A stretch of DNA of 10,093 nucleotides. Origin: Bacteriovoracaceae bacterium (GTDB lineage: Bacteria; Bdellovibrionota; Bacteriovoracia; Bacteriovoracales; Bacteriovoracaceae). The stretch is taken from positions 1-10,093 of the forward strand of contig SKIL01000181.1 in assembly GCA_007116425.1 (NCBI GenBank), read 5' to 3'. Shown here piece by piece: positions 1 to 6,465 of this stretch (positions within the stretch are counted from its first letter, which is position 1; every line of letters begins with the position of its first letter). Position numbers and translations under genes: made by a program. The notes under the pieces were generated by a model that saw only the letters and a program-made list of their open reading frames with translations, did not search any database and had not been told where the DNA came from.

Positions 1-1671
1 AAAAAAGAGCTCGAATCATATATGGTGACGAAAGTTTGTTCATCCTGCCAAGGAAATCGTCTACGGCCCATTTCCTTAAATGTATTTCTTGAAGACAATA
101 AATCCGAAAAATATAATATTGCAGATTTAAACAATCTCTCACTTTTTGAATTAAATTCATTTTTTAAAAACCTAGAGTTAGATGATTTTAAGTATAAGGT
201 CGCACACAGAATTTTAAAGGAGATATCAAATCGTCTTCAATTCTTAAATGATGTTGGACTCGGTTATCTTACTCTTAATCGCGGGGCCTCAACCCTTAGT
301 GGGGGAGAAGGGCAGCGAATTCGACTTGCTACCCAAATTGGTTCTGCTCTATCCGGTGTTCTCTATATTTTAGATGAGCCAAGTATAGGACTTCATCAAA
401 GAGATAACCAAAAACTTATTCAAACACTTAAATCTTTGCGCGATATTGGAAACACAGTCATTGTCGTAGAGCACGATGAAGACACTATGCGAGAAGCAGA
501 CTATATTGTTGATCTCGGACCGGGAGCAGGTGTCCATGGTGGCACAATAGTAGCTGAAGGTACTCCTGCTAGTATTATAAAAAGTTCAGATTCTATTACC
601 TCTGATTTTTTGTCAGGAAAGAAATTCATCTCTGCAAATACAAATCCCAAGTATAAGCTTGATGAAAGCAATATGATCATTTTAACGCAAGCTTGTGAAA
701 ACAACTTAAAGTCGGTTGATCTAAAATTACCTTTAAATAAATTAGTTTGCTTAACCGGTGTAAGTGGAAGTGGAAAGTCCACACTTATACATAATATCCT
801 TGTTCCTGCACTTAAGGCACAATTACTACCGGCCCATCGATCTCTTTATATAAGAAATAATTTTAAAAGCTTACAACTTCCTGATTCAATCAAGTCTGTT
901 ATTGAACTTGATCAATCACCAATTGGCCGCACTCCACATTCGAACCCGGCCACTTACACAGGCCTCTTTGACGATATTCGAAAGCTTTATACTAAAACAC
1001 AAGAATCACAAATTCGTGGTTATAAACCCGGGCGTTTTAGCTTTAATGTTAAAGGTGGACGCTGTGAAGATTGTGAGGGCAACGGGGTAAATAAAATTGA
1101 GATGCATTTTTTACCCGATATTCATATTGAATGTAGTACATGTAAAGGGAGCCGTTATAACGAAGAAACTCTTTCTGTTTTATATCGTGGAAAAAATATT
1201 GCAGATGTTCTCAATATGACCATAGAAGAAGGTGTTGATTTTTTTATTAATCATCCTAAGATCCATCGTGCTCTTAAAACTATGAATAGTGTTGGGCTTG
1301 GCTATATTAAATTAGGTCAACCTGCGACGACTCTTTCAGGTGGTGAGGCACAAAGACTTAAGCTTTCGCGTGAGCTGTCAAAACGCACTAAGGGTGATAC
1401 CTTATATATTCTAGACGAGCCAACGACGGGCCTTCATTTTGAAGATATCAAGATTCTACTCAAAGCAATCAATTCTTTGGTCGAGCAAGGGCACTCCGTA
1501 TTAATTATTGAACACAACCTCGATGTTATTAAAACGGCAGATTGGGTTATCGATTTGGGTCCTGATGGGGGAGATAAGGGCGGAGAAATTGTAGCAGAAG
1601 GAACACCTGAAGAGATTTCAAAGGCTTCCCGATCAGAGACCGGGAAGTTTTTAAAAAATTATTTTAATTAA
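1..1671 (+). CDS. uvrA: UvrABC system protein A (UvrA), 5'-truncated by window edge
   Basis: UvrA is the ATP-dependent DNA-damage sensor of nucleotide excision repair; as a dimer it loads UvrB on damaged DNA. The reading frame is open from base 1, so the first ATG at 22 is internal and about 40 % of the usual ~940-residue protein lies outside the window. Seen here, numbered from the codon at base 1: a CxxC half (C13, C16) at the end of signature domain I, ABC signature LSGGEGQ (99-105), Walker B LDEP (124-127) and H-loop His158; then the second ATPase with Walker A GVSGSGKST (253-261), a C-x2-C-x19-C-x2-C zinc module (C355, C358, C378, C381), signature LSGGEAQ (445-451), Walker B LDEP (471-474) and His505. 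The match to E. coli UvrA is collinear with no frameshift. The gene converges on ribH and the two overlap by 8 bp. Very sure of identity. Confidence 0.98.
   Translation, partial: KKELESYMVTKVCSSCQGNRLRPISLNVFLEDNKSEKYNIADLNNLSLFELNSFFKNLELDDFKYKVAHRILKEISNRLQFLNDVGLGYLTLNRGASTLSGGEGQRIRLATQIGSALSGVLYILDEPSIGLHQRDNQKLIQTLKSLRDIGNTVIVVEHDEDTMREADYIVDLGPGAGVHGGTIVAEGTPASIIKSSDSITSDFLSGKKFISANTNPKYKLDESNMIILTQACENNLKSVDLKLPLNKLVCLTGVSGSGKSTLIHNILVPALKAQLLPAHRSLYIRNNFKSLQLPDSIKSVIELDQSPIGRTPHSNPATYTGLFDDIRKLYTKTQESQIRGYKPGRFSFNVKGGRCEDCEGNGVNKIEMHFLPDIHIECSTCKGSRYNEETLSVLYRGKNIADVLNMTIEEGVDFFINHPKIHRALKTMNSVGLGYIKLGQPATTLSGGEAQRLKLSRELSKRTKGDTLYILDEPTTGLHFEDIKILLKAINSLVEQGHSVLIIEHNLDVIKTADWVIDLGPDGGDKGGEIVAEGTPEEISKASRSETGKFLKNYFN
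1621..1652 (+). terminator. Terminator-like hairpin inside the 3' end of uvrA
   Basis: The arms CTTCCCG (1625-1631) and CGGGAAG (1641-1647) are perfect inverted repeats around a 9-nt loop, followed by five T (1648-1652). Outer A and G bases at 1621-1624 could pair with these T. This has the form of a Rho-independent terminator for the plus strand, but it ends about 17 bp before the uvrA stop codon. Transcripts ending here would lack a stop codon, and translating ribosomes would open the hairpin. It may be a weak terminator or chance; in the minus direction the following T run is only three long. Confidence 0.35.
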
Positions 1672-2128
1672 ATTGGCGATTTAATGCTGCCATTTCGATG
1701 GCCGTCATGGCGGCATCCCACCCTTTATTTCCAGCTTTAGTTCCTGCGCGCTCAATTGCTTGCTCAAGTGTATCGGTAGTTAAAATACCAAAGATGACTG
1801 GAACACCTGTATCTAACGAAACTCTAGAGATTCCTTTCGCGGCTTCAGAGCAAACATAATCAAAGTGCGGTGTACTTCCTCTGACAACGGCCCCAAGGCA
1901 AATGATGGCATCATACTTTTTAGTTTCGGCCATTTTTTTTGCCAAAAATGGAATTTCGAAAGCTCCTGGAACCCAGGCCTCATCGATATTTTGAACATCT
2001 GCTGAGTGTCTTTTTAAACAATCAATAGCGCCGCCAAGTAACTTACTTGAAATGAATTCATTGAATCGTCCAGTAATAATACCAAACTTCATCCCATCTG
2101 CATTTAAGTGGCCTTCAAAAGTGGCCAT
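1664..2128 (-). CDS. ribH: 6,7-dimethyl-8-ribityllumazine synthase (RibH)
   Basis: RibH condenses 3,4-dihydroxy-2-butanone 4-phosphate with 5-amino-6-ribitylamino-uracil to give lumazine, the substrate of riboflavin synthase. The 154 residues match the usual family length. Visible motifs are RFNEFI (21-26, with the stacking Phe22), VPGAFEIP (53-60), GAVVRGSTPHFDYVC (79-93) containing catalytic His88, and PVIFGILTTDTLEQA (110-124) followed by the phosphate-binding Arg127. These numbers coincide with those of B. subtilis lumazine synthase. The ATG is preceded by GCGAGG between the ribB stop and this start (11-bp spacer), a good ribosome site. It is the last gene of ribD-ribE-ribB-ribH. Its stop lies inside the 3' end of convergent uvrA, and no clear terminator follows it. 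Confidence 0.98.
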   Translation of the reverse strand: MATFEGHLNADGMKFGIITGRFNEFISSKLLGGAIDCLKRHSADVQNIDEAWVPGAFEIPFLAKKMAETKKYDAIICLGAVVRGSTPHFDYVCSEAAKGISRVSLDTGVPVIFGILTTDTLEQAIERAGTKAGNKGWDAAMTAIEMAALNRQFN

Positions 2129-2139
2129 AAAAACCTCGC

Positions 2140-2760
2140 TTAAAAATGTTTTTTTCTATATTCGATTAAGTCTTTTATCGTAATTAACTTTAAATCAAAC
2201 TCTTGTGACATCTCAATCAATTGCGCTGTTCGCGCCATCGTCCCATCTGGATTCATAATCTCGCAAATGACCCCAACTGGACTGAGATTGGCCATCTTAC
2301 AAATATCCACTGATGCCTCAGTGTGACCCTCACGCTCAAGTACACCACCATCTCTAGCAACCAAAGGAAAAATATGTCCCGGCTTAACAAAGTCCTCTGG
2401 TTTGGATGAGTTGTCGGCCAAGGAAGTTAGAGTTAAGGCGCGATCATAAGCTGAAATTCCAGTGCTTCCATTATCAATATCTACCGATATGGTAAAAGCA
2501 GTATTATGAATCGAATCATTATCTTTAACCATCATTTCTAGCTCGAGACGATTTTTAATCTCATTAGAAATAGGAGCGCAAATAAGTCCACGCCCATGTG
2601 TGGCCATAAAGTTTATCGCCTCAGGTGTTGCCTTTTCAGCGGCCATGACAAAATCACCCTCATTTTCTCGATCTTCGTCATCAATAACAATAATCATTTT
2701 ACCTAAAACGATATCTTCGAGTGCTTCTTCAATTGTGTGAAATACTTTTGACTGTGCCAT
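2140..2760 (-). CDS. ribB: 3,4-dihydroxy-2-butanone 4-phosphate synthase (RibB), stand-alone
   Basis: RibB converts ribulose 5-phosphate into 3,4-dihydroxy-2-butanone 4-phosphate plus formate, feeding RibH. The 206 residues contain the family signatures in order: the acidic metal-site loop DDEDRENEGD (27-36), THGRGLIC (54-61), TGISAYDR (100-107), PGHIFPL (127-133), REGHTEASVD (143-152) and the C-terminal GTMAR (173-177). The protein stops where the DHBP synthase domain ends, so it is not a RibBA fusion: there is no GTP cyclohydrolase II domain here or elsewhere in the window. Its ATG directly abuts the TAA of ribE with no spacer, and an AAGG lies 7 nt upstream inside ribE, pointing to translational coupling. 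Identity is very secure. Confidence 0.97.
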   Translation of the reverse strand: MAQSKVFHTIEEALEDIVLGKMIIVIDDEDRENEGDFVMAAEKATPEAINFMATHGRGLICAPISNEIKNRLELEMMVKDNDSIHNTAFTISVDIDNGSTGISAYDRALTLTSLADNSSKPEDFVKPGHIFPLVARDGGVLEREGHTEASVDICKMANLSPVGVICEIMNPDGTMARTAQLIEMSQEFDLKLITIKDLIEYRKKHF

Positions 2761-3423
2761 TTAATAGCCTTGTTCTTCTAACCACTTTTTATTTATCTTT
2801 TTCTTTACTTGTGATTTTTCTTCTTCTGATCGATGTCTTAGCAGGTTTTCCACATATTTCGCAAGGATATCTACCTCAATATTCATTTTCTGGCCTATTT
2901 TTATACTATGTAGAACTGTATTTTCCCATGTGTGAGGAATGATAGAGACACAAAATGTCATCTCCTCACGATCGACATCTGAAACCGTAAGGCTTATCCC
3001 ATTGAGGCAGACCGAACCCTCTTTAACAATATAACGACTATGATCTGGATTTAATTCCAACGTCAGAACATAATTATCACCTTGGTTAACAACCTTTTTT
3101 AAAGTTGTTACCCCATTCACATGTCCTTGAACCAAATGCCCACCCAGTCGATCACTTAATTGCATCGCTAACTCTAAATTGACAATTGATCCGGGTCTAA
3201 GCTCGCCCAAAGTGGTTTTTTCTAAAGTCACATGAACGGCCTGCACATCAAAATAATCTGGCCCAACCTCTACAGCAGTCTGACATGCCCCGTTTACACT
3301 AACAGAATCATCAATACCAATTTCTGAAATTAATTTCTTAGAATTAATTCTCAATCGCTTTCCCTCAGCATTTGTCGTTACTGAGGCCACACTTCCAACT
3401 TCTTTTATTAAACCCGTAAACAT
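2761..3423 (-). CDS. ribE: Riboflavin synthase, alpha chain (RibE/RibC type)
   Basis: This enzyme dismutates two lumazine molecules to riboflavin and the pyrimidine that is recycled by RibH. It has the typical start MFTGLI and two tandem lumazine-binding barrels: the first holds SVSVNGACQTAV (40-51) and GGHLVQGHVNG (94-104), the second GSVCLNGISLTV (136-147) and IIPHTWENT (161-169). Conserved Cys47 and His101 correspond to the conserved Cys and His of the E. coli N-terminal barrel. After VDILAKYVENLL (184-195) comes a basic and charged tail of about 25 residues, the variable oligomerisation helix region. The ATG follows the ribD stop with zero spacing, with AAAGGAAAG just upstream as ribosome site. 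The symbol varies (ribE in E. coli, ribC in some annotations). Confidence 0.97.
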   Translation of the reverse strand: MFTGLIKEVGSVASVTTNAEGKRLRINSKKLISEIGIDDSVSVNGACQTAVEVGPDYFDVQAVHVTLEKTTLGELRPGSIVNLELAMQLSDRLGGHLVQGHVNGVTTLKKVVNQGDNYVLTLELNPDHSRYIVKEGSVCLNGISLTVSDVDREEMTFCVSIIPHTWENTVLHSIKIGQKMNIEVDILAKYVENLLRHRSEEEKSQVKKKINKKWLEEQGY

Positions 3424-4551
3424 TTACTTTCCTTTTTTGTATTCATATACCACTTGATTTCCCAAAATTCTGGGCCTCATTTCATCAAAACTAATTGCTT
3501 TATCCATACTTAAATTCATGGAATTAGCATAAAAGCCCTGACCATTTCCAATAATTTTAGGTGCTATATAGACTGAAAGCTCATCATATAGATTTTGATC
3601 AATAAATGTTGAAACTAGTTTTGAACCGCCTTCAACCAAAATAGAACAAATCCCAAACTTATATAATTGTTCTAATGCCTGCTTTAAATCTATTTCATAT
3701 GGGTAAAGCCCATCTTTTCTCAAAGGTGCTTTAATAAAAGTAGTTTCTGGCCGGGTCGATTCATCAAATGCTTCTTTTTCATCTGAATAGACTACAATCG
3801 TTTTATCTTTGTTCTCGTCGTTAAAAAGATTTTTTTTGAAATCCATTCGCGTGGGGTGTCCAAAAACTATTCGATAAGGGACTTTATTTTGGGCCTCAAT
3901 ACCATGCCTAATTGTTAAGGATGGGTTATCATTCATAAGTGTATGAGATCCAACCGCCACAGCATCATACATCAGTCGCATGCGATGAACTTCTTTTCTA
4001 GCATGCTCGTCACTAATCCACTTTGAATCACCACTTACAGTCGATATTTTTCCATCAAGTGTTTGAGCAACCTTAATATGGATATAAGGCCTTTTTTGAG
4101 TCATATTATGAAAAAAGATTTTGTTCAGTTCTTCTCCCTGACTTTTCATAATACCAAACTCCACATCAATCCCAGCTTCCTTGAGCATTTCAACCCCTTT
4201 GCCGCTAACCTGTGGATTTGGATCAAGGTTTGAAATAAATACTCTGCCGATTTTTTTCTCAATGATAAATTGAGCACAAGGAGGAGTTTTCTTATTTAAA
4301 TGGCAACAGGGCTCAAGATTGCAATATAAATCCGCACCTTCAACATTATGGCCATTATCGAGTGCATTTTTTATCGCGGCCTTCTCACCATGGTCTTCAC
4401 CTGCACGCCTATGATATCCGCGCCCTATAACTTCACCATTTTTAATCACAACACTACCAACCAGTGGGTTAGGTGAAGTCATCCCTAGGGCCTTAATCGC
4501 AAGCTCAAAGCTCTCTTGCATAAATAAATTTTTATTTTTTTCATCAGTCAT
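3424..4551 (-). CDS. ribD: Bifunctional riboflavin deaminase/reductase (RibD)
   Basis: RibD deaminates the pyrimidine product of GTP cyclohydrolase II and then reduces its ribosyl side chain with NADPH. Residues about 10-150 form the zinc deaminase: SPNPLVGSVV (26-35), H54-G55-E56 as the HxE motif, and EPCCHLNKKTPPC (80-92) with zinc cysteines 82 and 92. The Ala normally found in HAE is Gly, and there is one extra residue between the cysteines compared with E. coli. Residues about 155-375 are the reductase, with VAQTLDGKIS (171-180), GDSKWIS (184-190), DAVAVGSHT (196-204), NDNPSLTIR (207-215) and LVEGGS (305-310). The length, 375, is normal. The start is uncertain: the ATG used has a poor ribosome site (AAGG about 15 nt upstream), and Met11 would also keep the domain intact. 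First gene of the riboflavin operon. Confidence 0.96.
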   Translation of the reverse strand: MTDEKNKNLFMQESFELAIKALGMTSPNPLVGSVVIKNGEVIGRGYHRRAGEDHGEKAAIKNALDNGHNVEGADLYCNLEPCCHLNKKTPPCAQFIIEKKIGRVFISNLDPNPQVSGKGVEMLKEAGIDVEFGIMKSQGEELNKIFFHNMTQKRPYIHIKVAQTLDGKISTVSGDSKWISDEHARKEVHRMRLMYDAVAVGSHTLMNDNPSLTIRHGIEAQNKVPYRIVFGHPTRMDFKKNLFNDENKDKTIVVYSDEKEAFDESTRPETTFIKAPLRKDGLYPYEIDLKQALEQLYKFGICSILVEGGSKLVSTFIDQNLYDELSVYIAPKIIGNGQGFYANSMNLSMDKAISFDEMRPRILGNQVVYEYKKGK

Positions 4552-4660
4552 TGCTTCGCAATCTAACCTTTTTTAAAAGATTTGTATTCTCATCACCTAT
4601 ATTTTTTACACACTGAATTACACCAATTCGCCTGAAAACATATCTACCTGAAATTTTGTT

Positions 4661-4690
4661 AAAAAAAAAGGCGCCTGATCTGGCGCCTTT
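4661..4690 (-). terminator. Rho-independent terminator after atpE
   Basis: On the minus strand, AAAGGCGCC (4682-4690) pairs perfectly with GGCGCCTTT (4667-4675) around a 6-nt loop, and nine T follow (4661-4669 read as A on the plus strand). This is a strong intrinsic terminator 38 bp beyond the atpE stop. It closes the gyrB-to-atpE block before the ribD leader. The rest of the 176-bp spacer (4552-4727) is AT-rich, with no gene, no convincing promoter and no FMN riboswitch-like sequence. Confidence 0.93.
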
Positions 4691-4727
4691 CTATCTTTAT
4701 TTTTTAAAAAGATATTTATTTCTGAGA

Positions 4728-5033
4728 TTATCCAACAAGGAATACAGAAATAAGCATGAAGATAACAAGTGACTCCATAAGAGCAAGACCAAGAATCATT
4801 GGTGTTTGAATCTTGTCAGCTGCACTTGGGTTTCTTGCAATTCCTTCTAGAGCTGTTGAAGCAGCTTTAGACTGAGCAGAAGTACCTGCGAAAACAGCAA
4901 TTGCCATTGCAAAGAAGTATGAGATGTAACGAATAGCATCGTCACTCATTGAGCCACCAGAAGCTCCAAATACTGAAGTTGAAAGAAGAAGAATAGGAAG
5001 ACCAAAAGCTACGCCAAATACTACATTTTTCAT
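4728..5033 (-). CDS. atpE: ATP synthase F0 subunit c (AtpE)
   Basis: Subunit c forms the membrane rotor ring that carries protons or sodium ions. The protein has 101 residues, longer than the usual ~80, because of a hydrophobic leader (1-24) resembling a signal peptide that ends VFGA. Transmembrane helix 1 spans about 33-57, the cytoplasmic loop carries ARNPS (66-70), a form of the ARQP loop, and helix 2 spans about 75-100 with the ion-binding Glu87 in LMESLVIF. Gln54 and Ser88 align without gaps to Gln32 and Ser66 of the sodium-type c subunit of Propionigenium, but Thr67 and Tyr70 are replaced by Leu89 and Phe92. The inner-helix glycine repeat is mostly replaced by V, A, T, A and S. AGGAG sits 7 nt before the ATG. 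It is the last gene before the terminator. Confidence 0.96.
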   Translation of the reverse strand: MKNVVFGVAFGLPILLLSTSVFGASGGSMSDDAIRYISYFFAMAIAVFAGTSAQSKAASTALEGIARNPSAADKIQTPMILGLALMESLVIFMLISVFLVG

Positions 5034-5072
5034 GTTCTCACTCCTACGTGAAAAAGGTTAAAAAAATATCAA

Positions 5073-5861
5073 TTAGTGTGCGTGGGCATCATCATGATCG
5101 TGATGGGCCGTTGCTAAACTAATATAAACCATACTTAACATTGTGAAGACGTATGCCTGAATCAAGCAAATCACCAAACCAAAAACATAAAATGGCATTG
5201 GAATGAAAAGCGACAAGTGTACGCCTAAAACTTCAAGATTAGAAAAAGTTGAAAGAACTTTGTGATCTCCCATCATAACCCCTTGAAGACGAAGTCCAAG
5301 AGAAAGAGGGCGAATCATGTTTGAGAGAATTTCGATTGGGAAAATCAAAAACGCAAGATACCAAAGAGGTCCTGCAAAATGTTTTAGATAGTCAACAACT
5401 CCAAGTGCTTTACAACCAGCAATATTATAATAAACAAAAGAGAAAACACCTAAGGCCAATGTTGTATTGATGACTTCTGTTGGCGGAAGAAAACCAGGAA
5501 TAATCCCAATTACGTTTGAAAAGAAAATCAAAATAAAGATTGTGGCCACAAACTGATAATACTTTGGAGCATCTTTCTCACCAATAACCGCATTACACTG
5601 GTCATAAATAAAGCGCCCATAAGCTTCTACCAGGTTTCTAATAGTAATTCCTTTGTCTGGGATAATCACGTTAGGAACTTTAGCAATTTTCGATCGGTAA
5701 ATAACACCAAATAATGTCAACAGAGTTCCGATTCCAATAAATGTTAAGACGTGCTCAGGAACTCCCGTTCTTTCAACTAGTAGATTGACGAATGTCCATT
5801 CATAAGCTGCAAAGGCCGGTGTACTAATAAAGGCGGCTAATAGGAAAATAAGTTTTTTCAT
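5073..5861 (-). CDS. atpB: ATP synthase F0 subunit a (AtpB)
   Basis: Subunit a provides the two half-channels that lead ions to the c ring. The 262 residues start with a signal-like leader (MKKLIFLLAA... AFA, likely cleaved near 18/19), then the helices of the family: about 38-56, 101-121, 131-149, 166-185 and a C-terminal pair. The essential Arg is R191 in RPLSLGLRLQG (184-194), and Gln235 in IQAYVF (234-239) matches E. coli Gln252. Unusually, the canonical RLFGN reads RLQGV here (Q193, V195), and E. coli Glu219 is replaced by His200. The tail is His-rich (HHDHDDAHAH, 253-262). GAGGAG lies about 10 nt before the ATG. It lies 46 bp downstream of atpI and 39 bp upstream of atpE. Confidence 0.95.
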   Translation of the reverse strand: MKKLIFLLAAFISTPAFAAYEWTFVNLLVERTGVPEHVLTFIGIGTLLTLFGVIYRSKIAKVPNVIIPDKGITIRNLVEAYGRFIYDQCNAVIGEKDAPKYYQFVATIFILIFFSNVIGIIPGFLPPTEVINTTLALGVFSFVYYNIAGCKALGVVDYLKHFAGPLWYLAFLIFPIEILSNMIRPLSLGLRLQGVMMGDHKVLSTFSNLEVLGVHLSLFIPMPFYVFGLVICLIQAYVFTMLSMVYISLATAHHDHDDAHAH

Positions 5862-5907
5862 GCCTTTCTCTACTCCTCACTGTATCTGCGTCTATACAAC
5901 AAGCTGC

Positions 5908-6288
5908 TTAAAGCGGTCTGAGTGGCTTCACCAAGCTGTAATACAAAGCAAACATTTGAAATACGTAGTTAATTATCGGGAAAATTACCCTATTGCCCAT
6001 AAAAAGTACACCCAAAGTTATACCTGCGGCCAAGATAATTCCTTTTACAATGAAGGTGCTTACGACTTCACCTTTATCAATATTTGATCTTTGCGTTGCG
6101 ACAGCAGGGGAGAAGAATAGTCTTGCAAATCTTGCCAACATAATTTGGTTTATACACGCAGCAATATAGACAGATATGATTCCTGCTAAGTCGGGAAGTG
6201 ATCGAGCGACGAGGATAATTAAAATAGTCGTGGAGATACCGGTTAGAAGAAAATAACGTTTAAAATTTATTCCCGATCCTGAAAGCAT
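5908..6288 (-). CDS. atpI: ATP synthase protein I-like membrane protein (AtpI)
   Basis: This is a 126-residue hydrophobic protein with four likely helices (about 12-27, 34-53, 77-97 and 101-120) joined by a polar loop with RFARLFFSPAV (53-63). Size, topology and position just upstream of atpB fit the ATP synthase subunit I family, which aids c-ring assembly or Mg2+ uptake in some bacteria. No catalytic motif is expected. The name rests more on position and topology than on sequence motifs. The ATG lies 29 bp inside the 3' end of atpZ in another frame and has no clear Shine-Dalgarno sequence, so translation may depend on atpZ. A shorter start cannot be excluded. Confidence 0.75.
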   Translation of the reverse strand: MLSGSGINFKRYFLLTGISTTILIILVARSLPDLAGIISVYIAACINQIMLARFARLFFSPAVATQRSNIDKGEVVSTFIVKGIILAAGITLGVLFMGNRVIFPIINYVFQMFALYYSLVKPLRPL

Positions 6289-6463
6289 AAAATACCATTA
6301 GAAAAATTGTGTTTCCAATTACTAGCACAAAAAGACTAATTGACCAGCCCCAAGTTAAAATTTCTGCATCTACTAAATATTTACAGACAAAAGCAGTTCC
6401 TAGAATTGTAGAGGGCAGACTGAGGGCGAGGCCTAGGACTCTGGCCCATTTTTTATCAAACAA
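6260..6463 (-). CDS. atpZ: AtpZ/AtpI-type small membrane protein of the F0 cluster
   Basis: This 67-residue protein has two hydrophobic helices (about 8-30 and 38-61) and a short basic N terminus, fitting the AtpZ family (two-helix F0F1-ATPase gene 1 proteins, implicated in Mg2+/Ca2+ transport or assembly). LGLALSLPSTILG (10-22) resembles the first helix of that family. The start is TTG at 6461-6463, not ATG; a GAGG five bases upstream supports it. The gene begins two bases after the stop of the lipoprotein gene and overlaps atpI by 29 bp. The family call is based on length, topology and its place directly before atpI, atpB and atpE, and is moderate. Confidence 0.7.
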   Translation of the reverse strand: MFDKKWARVLGLALSLPSTILGTAFVCKYLVDAEILTWGWSISLFVLVIGNTIFLMVFYAFRIGNKF

Positions 6464-6465
6464 GA

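Noticed and set aside
501..782. Antisense open frame within uvrA, and similar frames opposite gyrA, ribB, atpI and atpZ
   Set aside because: Their products show no known motifs, lie opposite or out of frame with strongly conserved genes, and lack convincing ribosome sites; they are shadows.
4598..4626. Candidate ribD promoter: TTGGTG, 17 bp, AATATA on the minus strand
   Set aside because: The -10 element matches the consensus at only about half of its positions and several shifted versions are equally poor, so it is not reported as a feature.
4552..4660. Possible FMN riboswitch in the ribD leader
   Set aside because: The conserved AGGG, GAAATTCCC-like and GCCCGCGA-like blocks of the RFN element are not present; the leader is only AT-rich with short G-containing words.
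4631..4660. Two TTTCAGG direct repeats 16 bp apart upstream of ribD
   Set aside because: Only 7 bp long, two copies, in low-complexity sequence; not enough to call an operator.
4692..4714. AT-rich inverted repeat TATCTTT/AAAGATA next to the atpE terminator
   Set aside because: No GC pairs beyond one and no separate T run; probably a by-product of AT-rich spacer sequence beside the real terminator.
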